Assembly (NCBI GenBank): GCA_963716685.1 | Contig: CAVQTR010000001.1 | Span: 124,001-188,000, forward strand | Direction of reading: 5' to 3' | DNA from: JALYXI01 sp963716685 | GTDB taxonomy: Bacteria; Acidobacteriota; Terriglobia; Bryobacterales; Bryobacteraceae | DNA length: 64,000 bases | Shown here: positions 8,258 through 16,861 of the stretch, in pieces | Position numbering within the stretch: position 1 is the first letter of the stretch | Layout: each line of letters starts with the position of its first letter | Position numbers and translations under genes: made by a program | The notes under the pieces: model-generated | What the model was told of the DNA's origin: nothing | Seen by the model: the letters and a program-made list of their open reading frames with translations, nothing else | Databases searched by the model: none

Positions 8258-9085
8258 ATCGTAAATAAAGTAATCCATCGCGATGCGGTAGGCCAGCGAA
8301 GCCCACTTTTCCTGATAGCGCGCCTCATCGGAGTGCTCCCAGGCGTCGCCCAGATCCATGTTGTGGCAGATAGCGACCATGATCCTGCCTTTGTCGTCGC
8401 GAATGCAGCGCCAGTGCGGTATTTTGCCGCCGCCGTTTTCGCCCTTCTCGTACGTCAGGCCCGTTTCGAAATAGAGCGCGCCCGGCACTTGAAACCGCTC
8501 GTTCAGATCGTACAGCGTGTGAAAGATGGGATCGCTGTCCGGTATATCCTCGATCTCGCGATCGGGAAAAACTTTACGCATGCTTTCGGTGAAGATCGCC
8601 CACTCCTCGTCTCCGTGGAAGTCGTCGCACATGAAGAACCCGCCGCGCAGCAGGTATTCACGCATCCGCGCGGCCTGCTCGTCGGGCAGGCGCCAGTGCC
8701 CCACTTCGACCCCGTAAAGAACCGGCCAGTTATACACCTCGCCGGTGCCATCGAATTCAACTACCTGCTCCACGGAACGCGCATCGATACGCGTCAGCCT
8801 GCGGACACCGGCCATCAAATGCCGGTCGGAGCGCGGGTAGTCCATCGTCCAGTAGCCTGGAAACGGACGTCCCCCCTGCATGGTGAGACGCCGGTTAGGG
8901 TAGCCGTAAATGTCGGGATAGCGCAGGCGGGCGCGTGTCCACTCGGTCTTTTGCGAGTAATCCGGCGGAAGCGGGAAATCGTCGTACTCGATGGCGGGCC
9001 ACTCTTTAAATGGCTGCTGTGCGAAGAGCGCGCCCCAGACCGCCAAACCCAGTAATCCCGCCAAAAATGCGGTGCGGAGACGCAT
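8246..9085 (-). CDS. DUF4159 domain protein, secreted
   Basis: 279 residues. Signal peptide RTAFLAGLLGLAVWGALFAQ. The remainder is one DUF4159 domain, a fold likened to glutamine-amidotransferase-like domains. Recognisable pieces are FTRARLRYP-type segment WTRARLRYPDIYGYPNRR, DYPRSDRHLMAGVRRLTRID, the LLRGGFFMCDDFHGDEEW stretch typical of the family, IPDSDPIFHTLYDLN and ICHNMDLGDAWEH. Function unknown; in many genomes these proteins accompany MoxR/DUF58 surface systems, but none is seen here. The 3' end overlaps the convergent phosphodiesterase-like gene by 12 bases. Confidence 0.85.
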   Translation of the reverse strand: MRLRTAFLAGLLGLAVWGALFAQQPFKEWPAIEYDDFPLPPDYSQKTEWTRARLRYPDIYGYPNRRLTMQGGRPFPGYWTMDYPRSDRHLMAGVRRLTRIDARSVEQVVEFDGTGEVYNWPVLYGVEVGHWRLPDEQAARMREYLLRGGFFMCDDFHGDEEWAIFTESMRKVFPDREIEDIPDSDPIFHTLYDLNERFQVPGALYFETGLTYEKGENGGGKIPHWRCIRDDKGRIMVAICHNMDLGDAWEHSDEARYQEKWASLAYRIAMDYFIYDLTH

Positions 9086-9143
9086 AGAAAATTACGCGTG
9101 GAGTCAATTCAACGATAACATGTGGTCGAAAGACGGCCCGGAT

Positions 9144-10328
9144 TTACGCCTTCCGCAGGAAGTTGTTGATGGAGCGCGTAGCCTGGCGGATCCGGTGCTC
9201 ATTTTCCACGAAGGCAAAGCGCACGAAACCCTCGCCCATGGGTCCAAAACCGATGCCGGGAGAGACGGCCACCATCGCCTCGCGCATTAGGGTCTTGGCG
9301 AACTCCAGTGAACCCGCCGCGCGGAACGGTTCGGGGATGGGCGCCCAAAGGAACATGGCTCCCCGGGGCTTCTCGACATGCCAGCCGGCTCGGCCGAGTC
9401 CACTGACCAGAATGTCGCGGCGCAACTGGTACTGTGCACTGATCTTCTTTGTTTCCGCTTCACATTCGCGCAGAGCAATGATGGAAGCGATCTGAATCGG
9501 CTGGAAGACGCCGTAGTCCAGATAGCTCTTTATTCGCGCCAGCGCCGCGATCATCTTCGGGTTGCCAAGACAAAACCCGACGCGCCACCCGGCCATGTTG
9601 TAGCTTTTGGACAGGGAAAAAATTTCGACCGCCACTTCCTTCGCACCGGGCACCTGAAGAATGCTGGGCGCTTTGTAGCCGTCGAAGCAGATATCGGCAT
9701 AGGCGAAATCGTGAACGATGAAGGTGCCGTACCGGTGGGCAAGCTTCACGATCTCTTCAAAGAACGGCAGATCCACGCAGGTGGTCGTGGGGTTGTGAGG
9801 GAACGAAATCAGAATAATCTTGGGCCGGTTGCCCTTCGCGTAGAGATCTTCCAGGTGGTTGAGGAAGGTGTTGGCATCCGGCATGGGCAACATGCAGGCA
9901 TGCCCTTCCGACATGATGACGCCGTATTGATGGATCGGATATGCGGGGTTGGGCGAAACAACCGCGTCTCCGGGTCCTACCGTCGCGAACAGCAGGTGGG
10001 CCAGCGCGTCTTTCGCACCGATGGTGACGATGGCTTCGGACTCGGGATCCAGCTCTACCCCGTAGTTCGCCTGATAGCGCTTGACGATCTCCTGGCGGAG
10101 GTGCGGAATCCCCCGCGACATGGAATACCCGTGGTTGCGAGGATTCGCGGCGGCTTCCACCATTTTGTCGACGACAATCTGCGGGGTGGAACCATCGGGA
10201 TTTCCCATCCCGAGATCGACGACGTCCATCTGTGCCGCGCGTGCCTTCGCCTTCATCTCGTTGATAACAGAGAAAACGTAGGGCGGGAGCTTGGCTATTC
10301 GATAGAAATCTTCCTGGGGCTGGGACAT
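9144..10328 (-). CDS. alaC: Alanine-synthesising aminotransferase (AlaC type, fold-type I PLP)
   Basis: 394 residues, normal for the family. Closely follows the pattern of E. coli AlaC (glutamate-pyruvate aminotransferase): LPPYVF near residue 15, DLGMGNPDG at 38-46, HGYSMSRGIPHLR near 66-78, PNPAYPIH near 127, FPHNPTT near 176, and the PLP lysine Lys241 in SLSKSYNMAGWRVGF. The C-terminus has VSPGIGFGPMGEGFVRFAFVEN. Lies ten bases downstream of the sortase gene on the same strand, so it may be read through from that unit, though the functions are unrelated. Makes alanine from pyruvate using glutamate; other amino acceptors are possible. Confidence 0.9.
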   Translation of the reverse strand: MSQPQEDFYRIAKLPPYVFSVINEMKAKARAAQMDVVDLGMGNPDGSTPQIVVDKMVEAAANPRNHGYSMSRGIPHLRQEIVKRYQANYGVELDPESEAIVTIGAKDALAHLLFATVGPGDAVVSPNPAYPIHQYGVIMSEGHACMLPMPDANTFLNHLEDLYAKGNRPKIILISFPHNPTTTCVDLPFFEEIVKLAHRYGTFIVHDFAYADICFDGYKAPSILQVPGAKEVAVEIFSLSKSYNMAGWRVGFCLGNPKMIAALARIKSYLDYGVFQPIQIASIIALRECEAETKKISAQYQLRRDILVSGLGRAGWHVEKPRGAMFLWAPIPEPFRAAGSLEFAKTLMREAMVAVSPGIGFGPMGEGFVRFAFVENEHRIRQATRSINNFLRKA

Positions 10329-10338
10329 TAGTCCCAGT

Positions 10339-10974
10339 TTAGCTTTTCGAGGAGGAGGAGGGAATCAGATCTGCGTGAACGATGAAGCGGCGAGGCGCGG
10401 AACCCACGTATTCAAAAGGAAAACAGGTAACCAGGTTGAGGACGGCGCGGCTGGAGGGTTGGAGGCTGTCAGTATTTTCCGGCCGGACCACACTGATTCC
10501 GGAGACCCGGTATCGGTATGTACCTTGATGAGACTGGACCACAATTTCATCGCCTTTTTCGATGTTCTTCAGCACACGGAAATGCGTGTCCCGATGACCG
10601 GCGATAACGCAGTTTCCTTTCGACCCCGGCATAACGGTTCCTTCCAGATGACCTGGACCGCGCTTGAGATCGTTAGCATCGGTTCCTTCGACGACGTAGA
10701 GAACAGTATCGAGTCTGGGAATGGACAGCCGGGCGACAGATGAACCTTTCAGTGGCGCGTTGCGAACCAGCGAAGCAGGGCGGCTCGGCGCAGTGACTTC
10801 CTTCTCATCTGGATAGGAAAGAGAACGAACTGTCTGGTTGCTCTGATCCTCCCATTGCAAGGCCTGTTCTTTCTGGGAGTTGACGGATTGGTAGTAATCC
10901 GACGCGCCCTGCCAGGCGACATAGATGCCGCCGATCAGGAGAACCCAGGAGAGCAGCTTGAGGAAGATTTTCAT
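10339..10974 (-). CDS. Class D sortase
   Basis: 211 residues, a membrane-anchored transpeptidase. N-terminal anchor LKLLSWVLLIGGIYVAWQGA (about 5-24), linker, then the sortase barrel from about 78 (SVARLSIPRLDTVLYVVEGT). The full catalytic triad is visible: His127 in AGHRDTHFR, Cys184 in LNLVTCFPF, Arg196 in PRRFIVHAD. The short size and GHRDTHF/LVTC motif wording fit class D. The gene immediately upstream encodes a protein with an MPHTA-hydrophobic-basic tail, almost certainly its substrate. A perfect hairpin terminator ends 11 bases before this ATG, and there is no evident Shine-Dalgarno sequence, so the sortase is probably made in small amounts by read-through. Confidence 0.92.
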   Translation of the reverse strand: MKIFLKLLSWVLLIGGIYVAWQGASDYYQSVNSQKEQALQWEDQSNQTVRSLSYPDEKEVTAPSRPASLVRNAPLKGSSVARLSIPRLDTVLYVVEGTDANDLKRGPGHLEGTVMPGSKGNCVIAGHRDTHFRVLKNIEKGDEIVVQSHQGTYRYRVSGISVVRPENTDSLQPSSRAVLNLVTCFPFEYVGSAPRRFIVHADLIPSSSSKS

Positions 10975-10985
10975 GACGCTACCAG

Positions 10986-11021
10986 AAAAAGCTTCGGCCC
11001 GGTACTGGACCGGGCCGAAGC
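10986..11021 (-). terminator. Strong intrinsic terminator between sortase substrate and sortase
   Basis: Read on the minus strand: a perfect 13-bp stem (11009-11021 paired with 10991-11003), a 5-base loop at 11004-11008, then five U residues (A run at 10986-10990). It follows the stop of the substrate gene by 16 bases and lies just before the sortase start. Confidence 0.9.
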
Positions 11022-11036
11022 GGTTAACGGAACTAA

Positions 11037-11735
11037 CTACGAACGGATCTTGCGAACCATCATGCCAGCGCCGGACAGGAATCCGCCGCTCAGCAGCATG
11101 GTCAGCCAGTTACCAGCAGTGTGCGGCATCTGCGGGGCAGGAGCCGGCGCCGGAGGAGGAGTATTCTGCGCCAGCTGGGTGTTGTCAGTGGGAGCAGGAG
11201 CAGGTGTCGCAGCTACAGGCGCGGGCGTGGGCTCAGGAGCCGGTGCCGGAGCAGCCTTGCTAACCGTGGTGTTCTCCGTGTTGTCCTTGGTCTGCTCGTA
11301 AGAGGCGGCTACGCTGTAAGAAGCCTGCCGCTCACGTTCACGCGACTTGACGGCCGGCGGAAGCGGGAATTCGTACCCATAATCTTTTCCCTGAATCCAG
11401 ATCTTGTCGAAGTAATAGTCGTTTCCATAGTGATGCAGAATCACCTTTGTGCTGGAGGGCGTATTGTTGTCCAGCGCCGGGATGGTCAGCGTGGAGGTCT
11501 TCAGGCGCATTCCATTGTTGGTGAAGATCTGCAGAACGCGGCTGCCGCCGCCAGGGCTGTCAAGCTGGCGAATGACATAGTGGCCCGGTTCCAAAGTTGT
11601 GTTGTTGAGAGTCACGCGGTACGGCAGATCAACGGTTACTTTGTCATACAGCGGACCCTGAGCCTTTACGGTGGCGGTAGTTGCAGCAAACCCAGCCAAA
11701 ACGAGGCCGGCAAGCGTCAAAGATTTATTGGACAT
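11037..11735 (-). CDS. Secreted protein with C-terminal sortase sorting signal (MPHTA)
   Basis: 232 residues. Signal peptide SLTLAGLVLAGFAATTATVKAQ (about 5-26 in pieces). Residues 29-128 form a beta-rich domain (YDKVTVDLPYRVTLNNTTLE, HYVIRQLDS, KVILHHYGNDYYFDKIWIQG), of a kind seen in many acidobacterial secreted proteins but without known function. Residues 160-202 are a Pro/Ala-rich wall-spanning-type linker. The tail is MPHTA (203-207), then hydrophobic WLTMLLSGGFLSGAGMM, then RKIRS, exactly the tripartite sortase signal. A good Shine-Dalgarno (AAGGA, seven bases before ATG) suggests high expression. The substrate is encoded directly upstream of the class D sortase. How it is anchored in a Gram-negative envelope is unknown. 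Confidence 0.85.
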   Translation of the reverse strand: MSNKSLTLAGLVLAGFAATTATVKAQGPLYDKVTVDLPYRVTLNNTTLEPGHYVIRQLDSPGGGSRVLQIFTNNGMRLKTSTLTIPALDNNTPSSTKVILHHYGNDYYFDKIWIQGKDYGYEFPLPPAVKSRERERQASYSVAASYEQTKDNTENTTVSKAAPAPAPEPTPAPVAATPAPAPTDNTQLAQNTPPPAPAPAPQMPHTAGNWLTMLLSGGFLSGAGMMVRKIRS

Positions 11736-11927
11736 AGTCTATTCCTTTTCGGTAAAAAATTTGTGGGTTGCCGGTAGCTTCCAGCCTTCCTCCCACCTTT
11801 CGGCTTGTCTATTTGCACGTCGCGCGCCAAACCGGCCGGAGTCTGACATTAAGCTCCTCTAATAATGGCCAAAGTTGCCCGGTGAACCACGTCAAGGGTA
11901 ATATTGAGAAGTCCGCCTGCCCTATAC

Positions 11928-12004
11928 GTCCCCATCGTCTAGCCGGCCCAGGACATCGCCCTTTCACGGCGGTAACAGGGGTTCGAATCCCCTTGGGGAC
12001 GCCA
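11928..12004 (+). tRNA. tRNA-Glu (anticodon TTC), CCA encoded
   Basis: Seven-base acceptor stem GTCCCCA/TGGGGAC, T-loop GGTTCGAATCC, anticodon loop CTTTCAC with TTC at 11963-11965, and encoded CCA at 12002-12004. Only three bases separate its 3' end from the stop of the convergent glycosyltransferase gene, so the primary transcript must run antisense into that gene unless it ends immediately. Confidence 0.95.
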
Positions 12005-12007
12005 AGA

Positions 12008-13111
12008 CTACGTAAACAGGTCGTAGATTTGCTGCATTCGATGCACGGATGCCGCTGTGGTAAAGCCTTCCCGAATGAAGTTCATCCCCGCGGCTGTCAG
12101 CTGCGTGCGTTCTTCCGGATTTGTGATCAGGCGCTCCAAAGAACGCGCCAGTTCCGCTGCGTTCCGGCTTTCGAACAGAATGCCGCGCTCGCCTTGCGTT
12201 CCCAGCAGTTCCGGGTTGCCGCCTACCCGCGAGGCCACCGCGCAGCAACCGCAGGCCATCGCTTCCATGAGCGCGTTGGAAAAAGCTTCCGAGAGTGACG
12301 GCAGAACGAAGATGTCGATCGCTCGAAGCCACTTCGTGACGTCGTTAGTTTTCGCTGCGAACACACAGTTTTCCAGCACACCGAGTTCACGCGCCTGTAA
12401 CTGCAGTTCTTCGAGACAAGGTCCGCTGCCTACAATGGCAAGCTTCACACCAGGGCAGCGCGGCGAAACGGCGCCAAAAGCTTCCACCAGCGTCGACAGA
12501 CCTTTTTCCGGACGAAGGGCGCATACCACTCCGATCACGAGCGAAGCGCCGTTCAGCTCGGCCGGCCGATCCGGCGCACCGGGCGAAAACACGGCCGTGT
12601 CGATGCCGTTATAACAAAGGTGGATTCGCCTGGTGGGCACGCGCTCATCGTCGATCAGGTGCCGCCGCATGTACTCACAGTTCACGACGATTCCATCTAC
12701 CAGGCGGTCGGTTACACGCAGGAGCTTGTGATAAGCGCCGGGCGTGAGCCCTCGGTGCGCGCGCTGGCTGGAGAGCACTCGAGGCCGCAGAGAGAGCCGG
12801 CCTACCGGGACAGAGAAGATATTCAACGGAACGTCAAAGCTGTGGACTATGTGGATCCCGTGCTGCCAGATGTATCGCGCCATTTGCGCGGCGCCCCGAA
12901 CTGCTGAGAGCGAAGCGAATGAGGTGACGGGGAGACGCAGGACGGGTATTCCCGCCCGGTGCAGTTCCTCCGTCCGGATTCCTTCGCTATGAAAACAGGC
13001 CACGTGAGGCTGGTAGCGTTCGCGGTCAAGCGCTTTCGCGATTTCGACCATCTGGCGCTCACTTCCGCCCTGATCCAGACGGTGGACCAGCAACATGATC
13101 GGGATCGCCAT
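12008..13111 (-). CDS. GT4-family glycosyltransferase
   Basis: 367 residues, two Rossmann-like lobes (GT-B fold). N-lobe glycine-rich loop LLVHRLDQGGSERQMVEIA; C-lobe VIGVVCALRPEKGLSTLVEA, LAIVGSGPCLEEL, and the donor-binding EX7E-type motif EAFSNALMEAMACGCCAVAS. This is a retaining, nucleotide-sugar-dependent cytoplasmic enzyme, probably adding a sugar during exopolysaccharide or glycolipid assembly. Its ATG overlaps the stop of the heparinase-like gene by one base (TAATG), so the two are translationally coupled. The neighbouring asparagine synthase, heparinase and polyprenyl glycosylphosphotransferase place it in a surface-polysaccharide block. Confidence 0.9.
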   Translation of the reverse strand: MAIPIMLLVHRLDQGGSERQMVEIAKALDRERYQPHVACFHSEGIRTEELHRAGIPVLRLPVTSFASLSAVRGAAQMARYIWQHGIHIVHSFDVPLNIFSVPVGRLSLRPRVLSSQRAHRGLTPGAYHKLLRVTDRLVDGIVVNCEYMRRHLIDDERVPTRRIHLCYNGIDTAVFSPGAPDRPAELNGASLVIGVVCALRPEKGLSTLVEAFGAVSPRCPGVKLAIVGSGPCLEELQLQARELGVLENCVFAAKTNDVTKWLRAIDIFVLPSLSEAFSNALMEAMACGCCAVASRVGGNPELLGTQGERGILFESRNAAELARSLERLITNPEERTQLTAAGMNFIREGFTTAASVHRMQQIYDLFT

Positions 13112-14904
13112 TAGTCCTGGAACACCTCGTGAATGCCGCCGAAGTCCAAGGTAATCCCTGCGTCGGCGCGGGCGACGCTCAATCTGGCAGCGCCCAAGTC
13201 ACCCGAAAACACAAAGGCTGTGGCACACAGCTGCGGGAATTCGCCCTTCCAGCGCAATTGAATCACCGGGGCGGGTTCCTTGGAGCCCAGAACGCGAGAT
13301 CGCCAGCCGGCTTTTTCTTCCGGGGTAGCCGGTCCGGCGAAGTACACCTCTGATGATCCGATCCGGCAGCGGCCCCGCTCCGTGAGTGTGACGGGTGCTC
13401 CCGCGTGCCAGAACTGTTCCAATTCGCGCCGTCCTGCTGCGCCGCTTACTTCATCCACGATCAGCAGCACCGAGGAACCGAGGAGAAGGAATCGCCGCCG
13501 GTGCGTAACGCCGCGTGAGGCGCATTCCGCATCCAGGAAGACGCGCTCAAGTGACGTTTTCCACTCGCGAATGCGCACCTCAGGTTTGTTCTCCCACCGG
13601 AATGGTTTCGCCGCATCGCCCTGATCGAGGCCATCCACACGAATGGTGTTGTGAAAGGCCGAGCCGCGGAACGCATCGCGCAGCTGCGGATCGGCGACGT
13701 AGGTGAAGGTTCCAGGATCGATCAGGATTTCCTCGGCTCCGTGCCGGATGGTAAGCGAGAGTGTGTCGGAATGGCTGTGCCCCGCCCCGCCCGGCCCGAA
13801 CGGCCCGGCATCCATCAGAATGTGCAGTTCGCCGCGATTGACCGCAGCCAAGCCGCTGTCCGGGAACAGCATGGCATCCGGGCACGGCGGCGCCGGTTTC
13901 CGCATTTCCAATTCATACAATCGCAGGCTGGCCATCCCGAACTGCGCAGGATCCCCGTACGGATGGAACAAACGGCCGCCATCATCGTCGCCGAAGTAAT
14001 TCAAAGGCCCGACCGTTCCATTAATGGCCGCGAGAAACCCTGCCATTTTCTCCAGTGGTTCTACCAGCCAATCGGGACGCCCGGCAAGCACATGGTAGAG
14101 GAGGAAGAAATCGAGCGCGTAGACATGGTAATAAGTCGACTGTTCAAAATGGCTGCCATCCGGTTTGATCTGCCGGCGCAGCTCCTCCTGCACGACACGC
14201 TGTCCCAGGGCTTCCCACCCGGAACCCGGGAACTTCCGGCCCAGCGCATAGAGCGCGACCCCTTCGCCAAGCAGATGCGTATTGGGCGAGAAATACGTGG
14301 AGAGATTGTGTTCGAGATAGCAGCCATGCTGGTACAGACTGTTCCACAGCCGGCCGCGCAGTTCCTGCGGGAGCGCGCTTCCCGCCAGATCGTCCATCCA
14401 CATCCACGAGATTGCGCGGAAGGCGACCTCCAGCGCACTCGCCCAGTTGATCCCTTTGACGAACGGATTCTGTGCCCACCAGCTATCCAGCTCACTGGCG
14501 ATTTCGCTTCGGTACGTCTCTCGCCCGGTGAGAAGAAAGGCCTGCGCCAGCAACACCAGATGTTGATGACGGTTGAGCTCCCAGATGTTTTTGTGATCGC
14601 CCGACTTGTTGAAGTCCAGATAGGGAACCAGCCGGAACCAGGTCGGCGGAGTGATTTTCTGATGAACGTAGTCGCGCCGCCATTCGATGTCCGGACCGGT
14701 TTCGACGACAGACCCCAGCAGCGGGAATCGATGCTGCAGAATTTCGTCGGCCAGTTCCCGCACCGGCTGCGCGGGGTCGAGCCATTTCGGGAAGACCACA
14801 TCCGCGACAACCGCCTTCGCAGACAGCGATGGCGGGAATGCAAGGAATCGCGCGTTGGCGATCTGCTGGGCCAGTCGAAACCCGATCTCTCGCGCGCTAC
14901 GCAC
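13111..14904 (-). CDS. Heparinase II/III-family polysaccharide lyase-like protein
   Basis: 597 residues. The N-terminal alpha/alpha toroid, about 60-340, includes WELNRHQHLVLLAQAFLLTG, the N-R-H substrate-binding region of the family, INWASALEVAFRAISWMW, and EQSTYYHVYALDFFLLYHVL with the catalytic Tyr/His cluster. The C-terminal beta domain begins near 360 with GPGGAGHSHSDTLSLTIRHG, a classic heparinase II/III HSHSD motif, followed by DPGTFTYVAD and FHNTIRVDG. No signal peptide is obvious, as is usual for members found in polysaccharide loci beside asparagine synthase homologues. It may trim or edit the polymer made by the neighbouring enzymes. GTG start at 14904. Confidence 0.88.
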   Translation of the reverse strand: MRSAREIGFRLAQQIANARFLAFPPSLSAKAVVADVVFPKWLDPAQPVRELADEILQHRFPLLGSVVETGPDIEWRRDYVHQKITPPTWFRLVPYLDFNKSGDHKNIWELNRHQHLVLLAQAFLLTGRETYRSEIASELDSWWAQNPFVKGINWASALEVAFRAISWMWMDDLAGSALPQELRGRLWNSLYQHGCYLEHNLSTYFSPNTHLLGEGVALYALGRKFPGSGWEALGQRVVQEELRRQIKPDGSHFEQSTYYHVYALDFFLLYHVLAGRPDWLVEPLEKMAGFLAAINGTVGPLNYFGDDDGGRLFHPYGDPAQFGMASLRLYELEMRKPAPPCPDAMLFPDSGLAAVNRGELHILMDAGPFGPGGAGHSHSDTLSLTIRHGAEEILIDPGTFTYVADPQLRDAFRGSAFHNTIRVDGLDQGDAAKPFRWENKPEVRIREWKTSLERVFLDAECASRGVTHRRRFLLLGSSVLLIVDEVSGAAGRRELEQFWHAGAPVTLTERGRCRIGSSEVYFAGPATPEEKAGWRSRVLGSKEPAPVIQLRWKGEFPQLCATAFVFSGDLGAARLSVARADAGITLDFGGIHEVFQD

Positions 14905-14956
14905 AGGGATTTTCCGGGGTTTTCACAGTAGCATAGAGCATCGGGCGCAAATCTTT

Positions 14957-16861
14957 ATGTGTGGGATTGCGGGTTATTTTCTTCGGCAAGGTACGGCGCG
15001 CTCGGAAGTCGTTCGCACGATGTGCGACCAGATCCGGCATCGCGGTCCCGACGACGCGGGCTACCACGGTGACGGCCCGTGCGCGATCGGCATGCGCCGC
15101 CTCAGCATCATCGATCTCAGCACCGGCCACCAGCCGATGTCGAACGAAGATGGCTCCGTCTGGGTGGTGTTTAACGGGGAAATCTACGACTACCGGGAAT
15201 TGCGCGCCGATCTGATCGCGCGCGGCCACACGTTCAGAACGCATAGCGATACCGAGGTGCTGGTGCACCTTTACGAGCAGGAAGGCATTGAAGGCCTGCA
15301 CCGGCTGCGCGGCATGTTTGCCTTCTGCATCTGGGATGCGCGCCGGCGAAAGCTGCTCTTGGTGCGCGACCGCTTCGGCAAAAAACCGCTGTATTATGCC
15401 GCTCTCCCCGAAGGCCTCTACTTCGGCAGTGAACTGAAATGTCTGCGGGCGGCCGGTGTGCCGCTGGAACTGGATCGGGAGGCATTGCGGCTCTACTTCC
15501 AGTTTACGGATATCCCCGACCCATTTTCGGTTTACCAGGGCATTCGTAAGCTGGAACCGGGCGCGTGGCTGGAATGCAACGCCGATGGCAGCATCCGCCA
15601 GGGGCGCTACTGGCGGATGCCGGTCCCGGCGGCGGAGACTCCTTCCGGCTTCTCAGAACAGGATGCCTGCGAACAAATTCGCCGGAAGTTTGACGAATCG
15701 GTTCGCATCCGCATGATCGCGGACGTGCCGCTGGGCGCGTTCCTTAGCGGCGGAATCGATTCCAGTTCGGTGGTGGCGTCCATGGCGCTGCAATCGCCCG
15801 AGCCGGTGAAGACTTTTTCCATCGGCTTTGAAGAGGCCGCTTTCAATGAACTCGGCTATGCCGCGGCGGTTGCCCGGAAGTATCGAACGGAGCACCACGA
15901 AATCGTCGTTAAGCCGGACTGTGTGTCTCTGGTGCAGCGCCTGGTTCGTCAGTTCGATGAACCTTTCGCCGATTCTTCGGCCATTCCCACCTTCATCGTT
16001 TCAGAATTCGCCCGCACTCACGTGAAGGTCGCGCTGAGCGGCGATGGCGGCGACGAACTCTTTGGAGGCTACGACAGCTTTCAGATCGTTCAGAAACTCG
16101 CGCGGTTTGATGCCATTCCCCAGCCGGTTCGCCGCATGATTTCGGCCGTTGCCGATCGGCTGCCGTACTCGACATACGGCAAAAACTATCTGCATATGAT
16201 CAGTCGAGCCACGCCGCTCGAGCGATATTTCGAAAGCAATTACGCTCCTTATCTGCTGCGACGGGAACTGTTGCAGCCGGAATGGATGCTGCCGGCCGAC
16301 GGCGCTTACCTGGCTGGCATCTTCCGCGATTGTCTGCCGCCCGCGGGCTCTGATGCGCTGACCGAGGCACTTTACTTCGAAGCCACTTCGAAATTGTCAG
16401 GCGACATGCTGGTGAAGGTGGATCGCATGTCCATGGCGGCCTCTCTCGAAGTTCGCTCACCTCTGCTCGATCACGAACTGGCCGATATCGCCGCCACCGT
16501 CCCGCATGCCTGGAAGATCCGGGATGGCCAGGGCAAATACATCCTAATCCGCGCCCTGGGAGACCGCCTTCCGCCTGAGATCCTCAACCGTCCGAAAATG
16601 GGTTTCGCAATTCCACTGGCGGGATGGCTGCGCGGGCCGCTGCGCGAGATGCTTTGGGACCATCTGGCCGGACCACGCTTTCTGGAACGCGGAATTGTTT
16701 CGCCCGCCTTCGTTCGGCACATGCTGGAGGAGCACCAGAGCGGACGCCGCGATAACCGCACCTGGCTGTGGGCTCTGCTGGTCCTCGAAATGTGGTTTCG
16801 TGATTTCGAGAGCCATTCTCAGCCTTGTTCTAGCGAGGCAGTGGCTGGGCAGCGGATCTAG
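14957..16861 (+). CDS. asnB: Asparagine synthase (glutamine-hydrolysing), polysaccharide-locus type
   Basis: 634 residues from ATG 14957; the start is fixed because Cys2 of MCGIAGYF must be the N-terminal nucleophile of the class II glutaminase domain. Glutaminase domain about 1-210 (RHRGPDDAGYH, FNGEIYDYRELR, GMFAFCIWD). Synthetase domain about 240-600 with the PP-loop LSGGIDSSSVVASMA, LSGDGGDELFGGYD, and LVKVDRMSMAASLEVRSPLL. Transfers glutamine ammonia to a carboxylate: either makes asparagine or, given the neighbours, amidates a uronic-acid sugar or peptide in surface-polymer synthesis, as proposed for similar genes in exosortase-linked loci. Divergent from the heparinase gene with 52 bases between; the 3' end overlaps the small membrane-protein gene by 32 bases. 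Confidence 0.92.
   Translation: MCGIAGYFLRQGTARSEVVRTMCDQIRHRGPDDAGYHGDGPCAIGMRRLSIIDLSTGHQPMSNEDGSVWVVFNGEIYDYRELRADLIARGHTFRTHSDTEVLVHLYEQEGIEGLHRLRGMFAFCIWDARRRKLLLVRDRFGKKPLYYAALPEGLYFGSELKCLRAAGVPLELDREALRLYFQFTDIPDPFSVYQGIRKLEPGAWLECNADGSIRQGRYWRMPVPAAETPSGFSEQDACEQIRRKFDESVRIRMIADVPLGAFLSGGIDSSSVVASMALQSPEPVKTFSIGFEEAAFNELGYAAAVARKYRTEHHEIVVKPDCVSLVQRLVRQFDEPFADSSAIPTFIVSEFARTHVKVALSGDGGDELFGGYDSFQIVQKLARFDAIPQPVRRMISAVADRLPYSTYGKNYLHMISRATPLERYFESNYAPYLLRRELLQPEWMLPADGAYLAGIFRDCLPPAGSDALTEALYFEATSKLSGDMLVKVDRMSMAASLEVRSPLLDHELADIAATVPHAWKIRDGQGKYILIRALGDRLPPEILNRPKMGFAIPLAGWLRGPLREMLWDHLAGPRFLERGIVSPAFVRHMLEEHQSGRRDNRTWLWALLVLEMWFRDFESHSQPCSSEAVAGQRI

Noticed and set aside
11140..11260. 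Ala/Pro-rich repeat in the sortase substrate as a mobile or tandem repeat
   Set aside because: It is degenerate coding for a flexible linker, without fixed repeat units at the DNA level.
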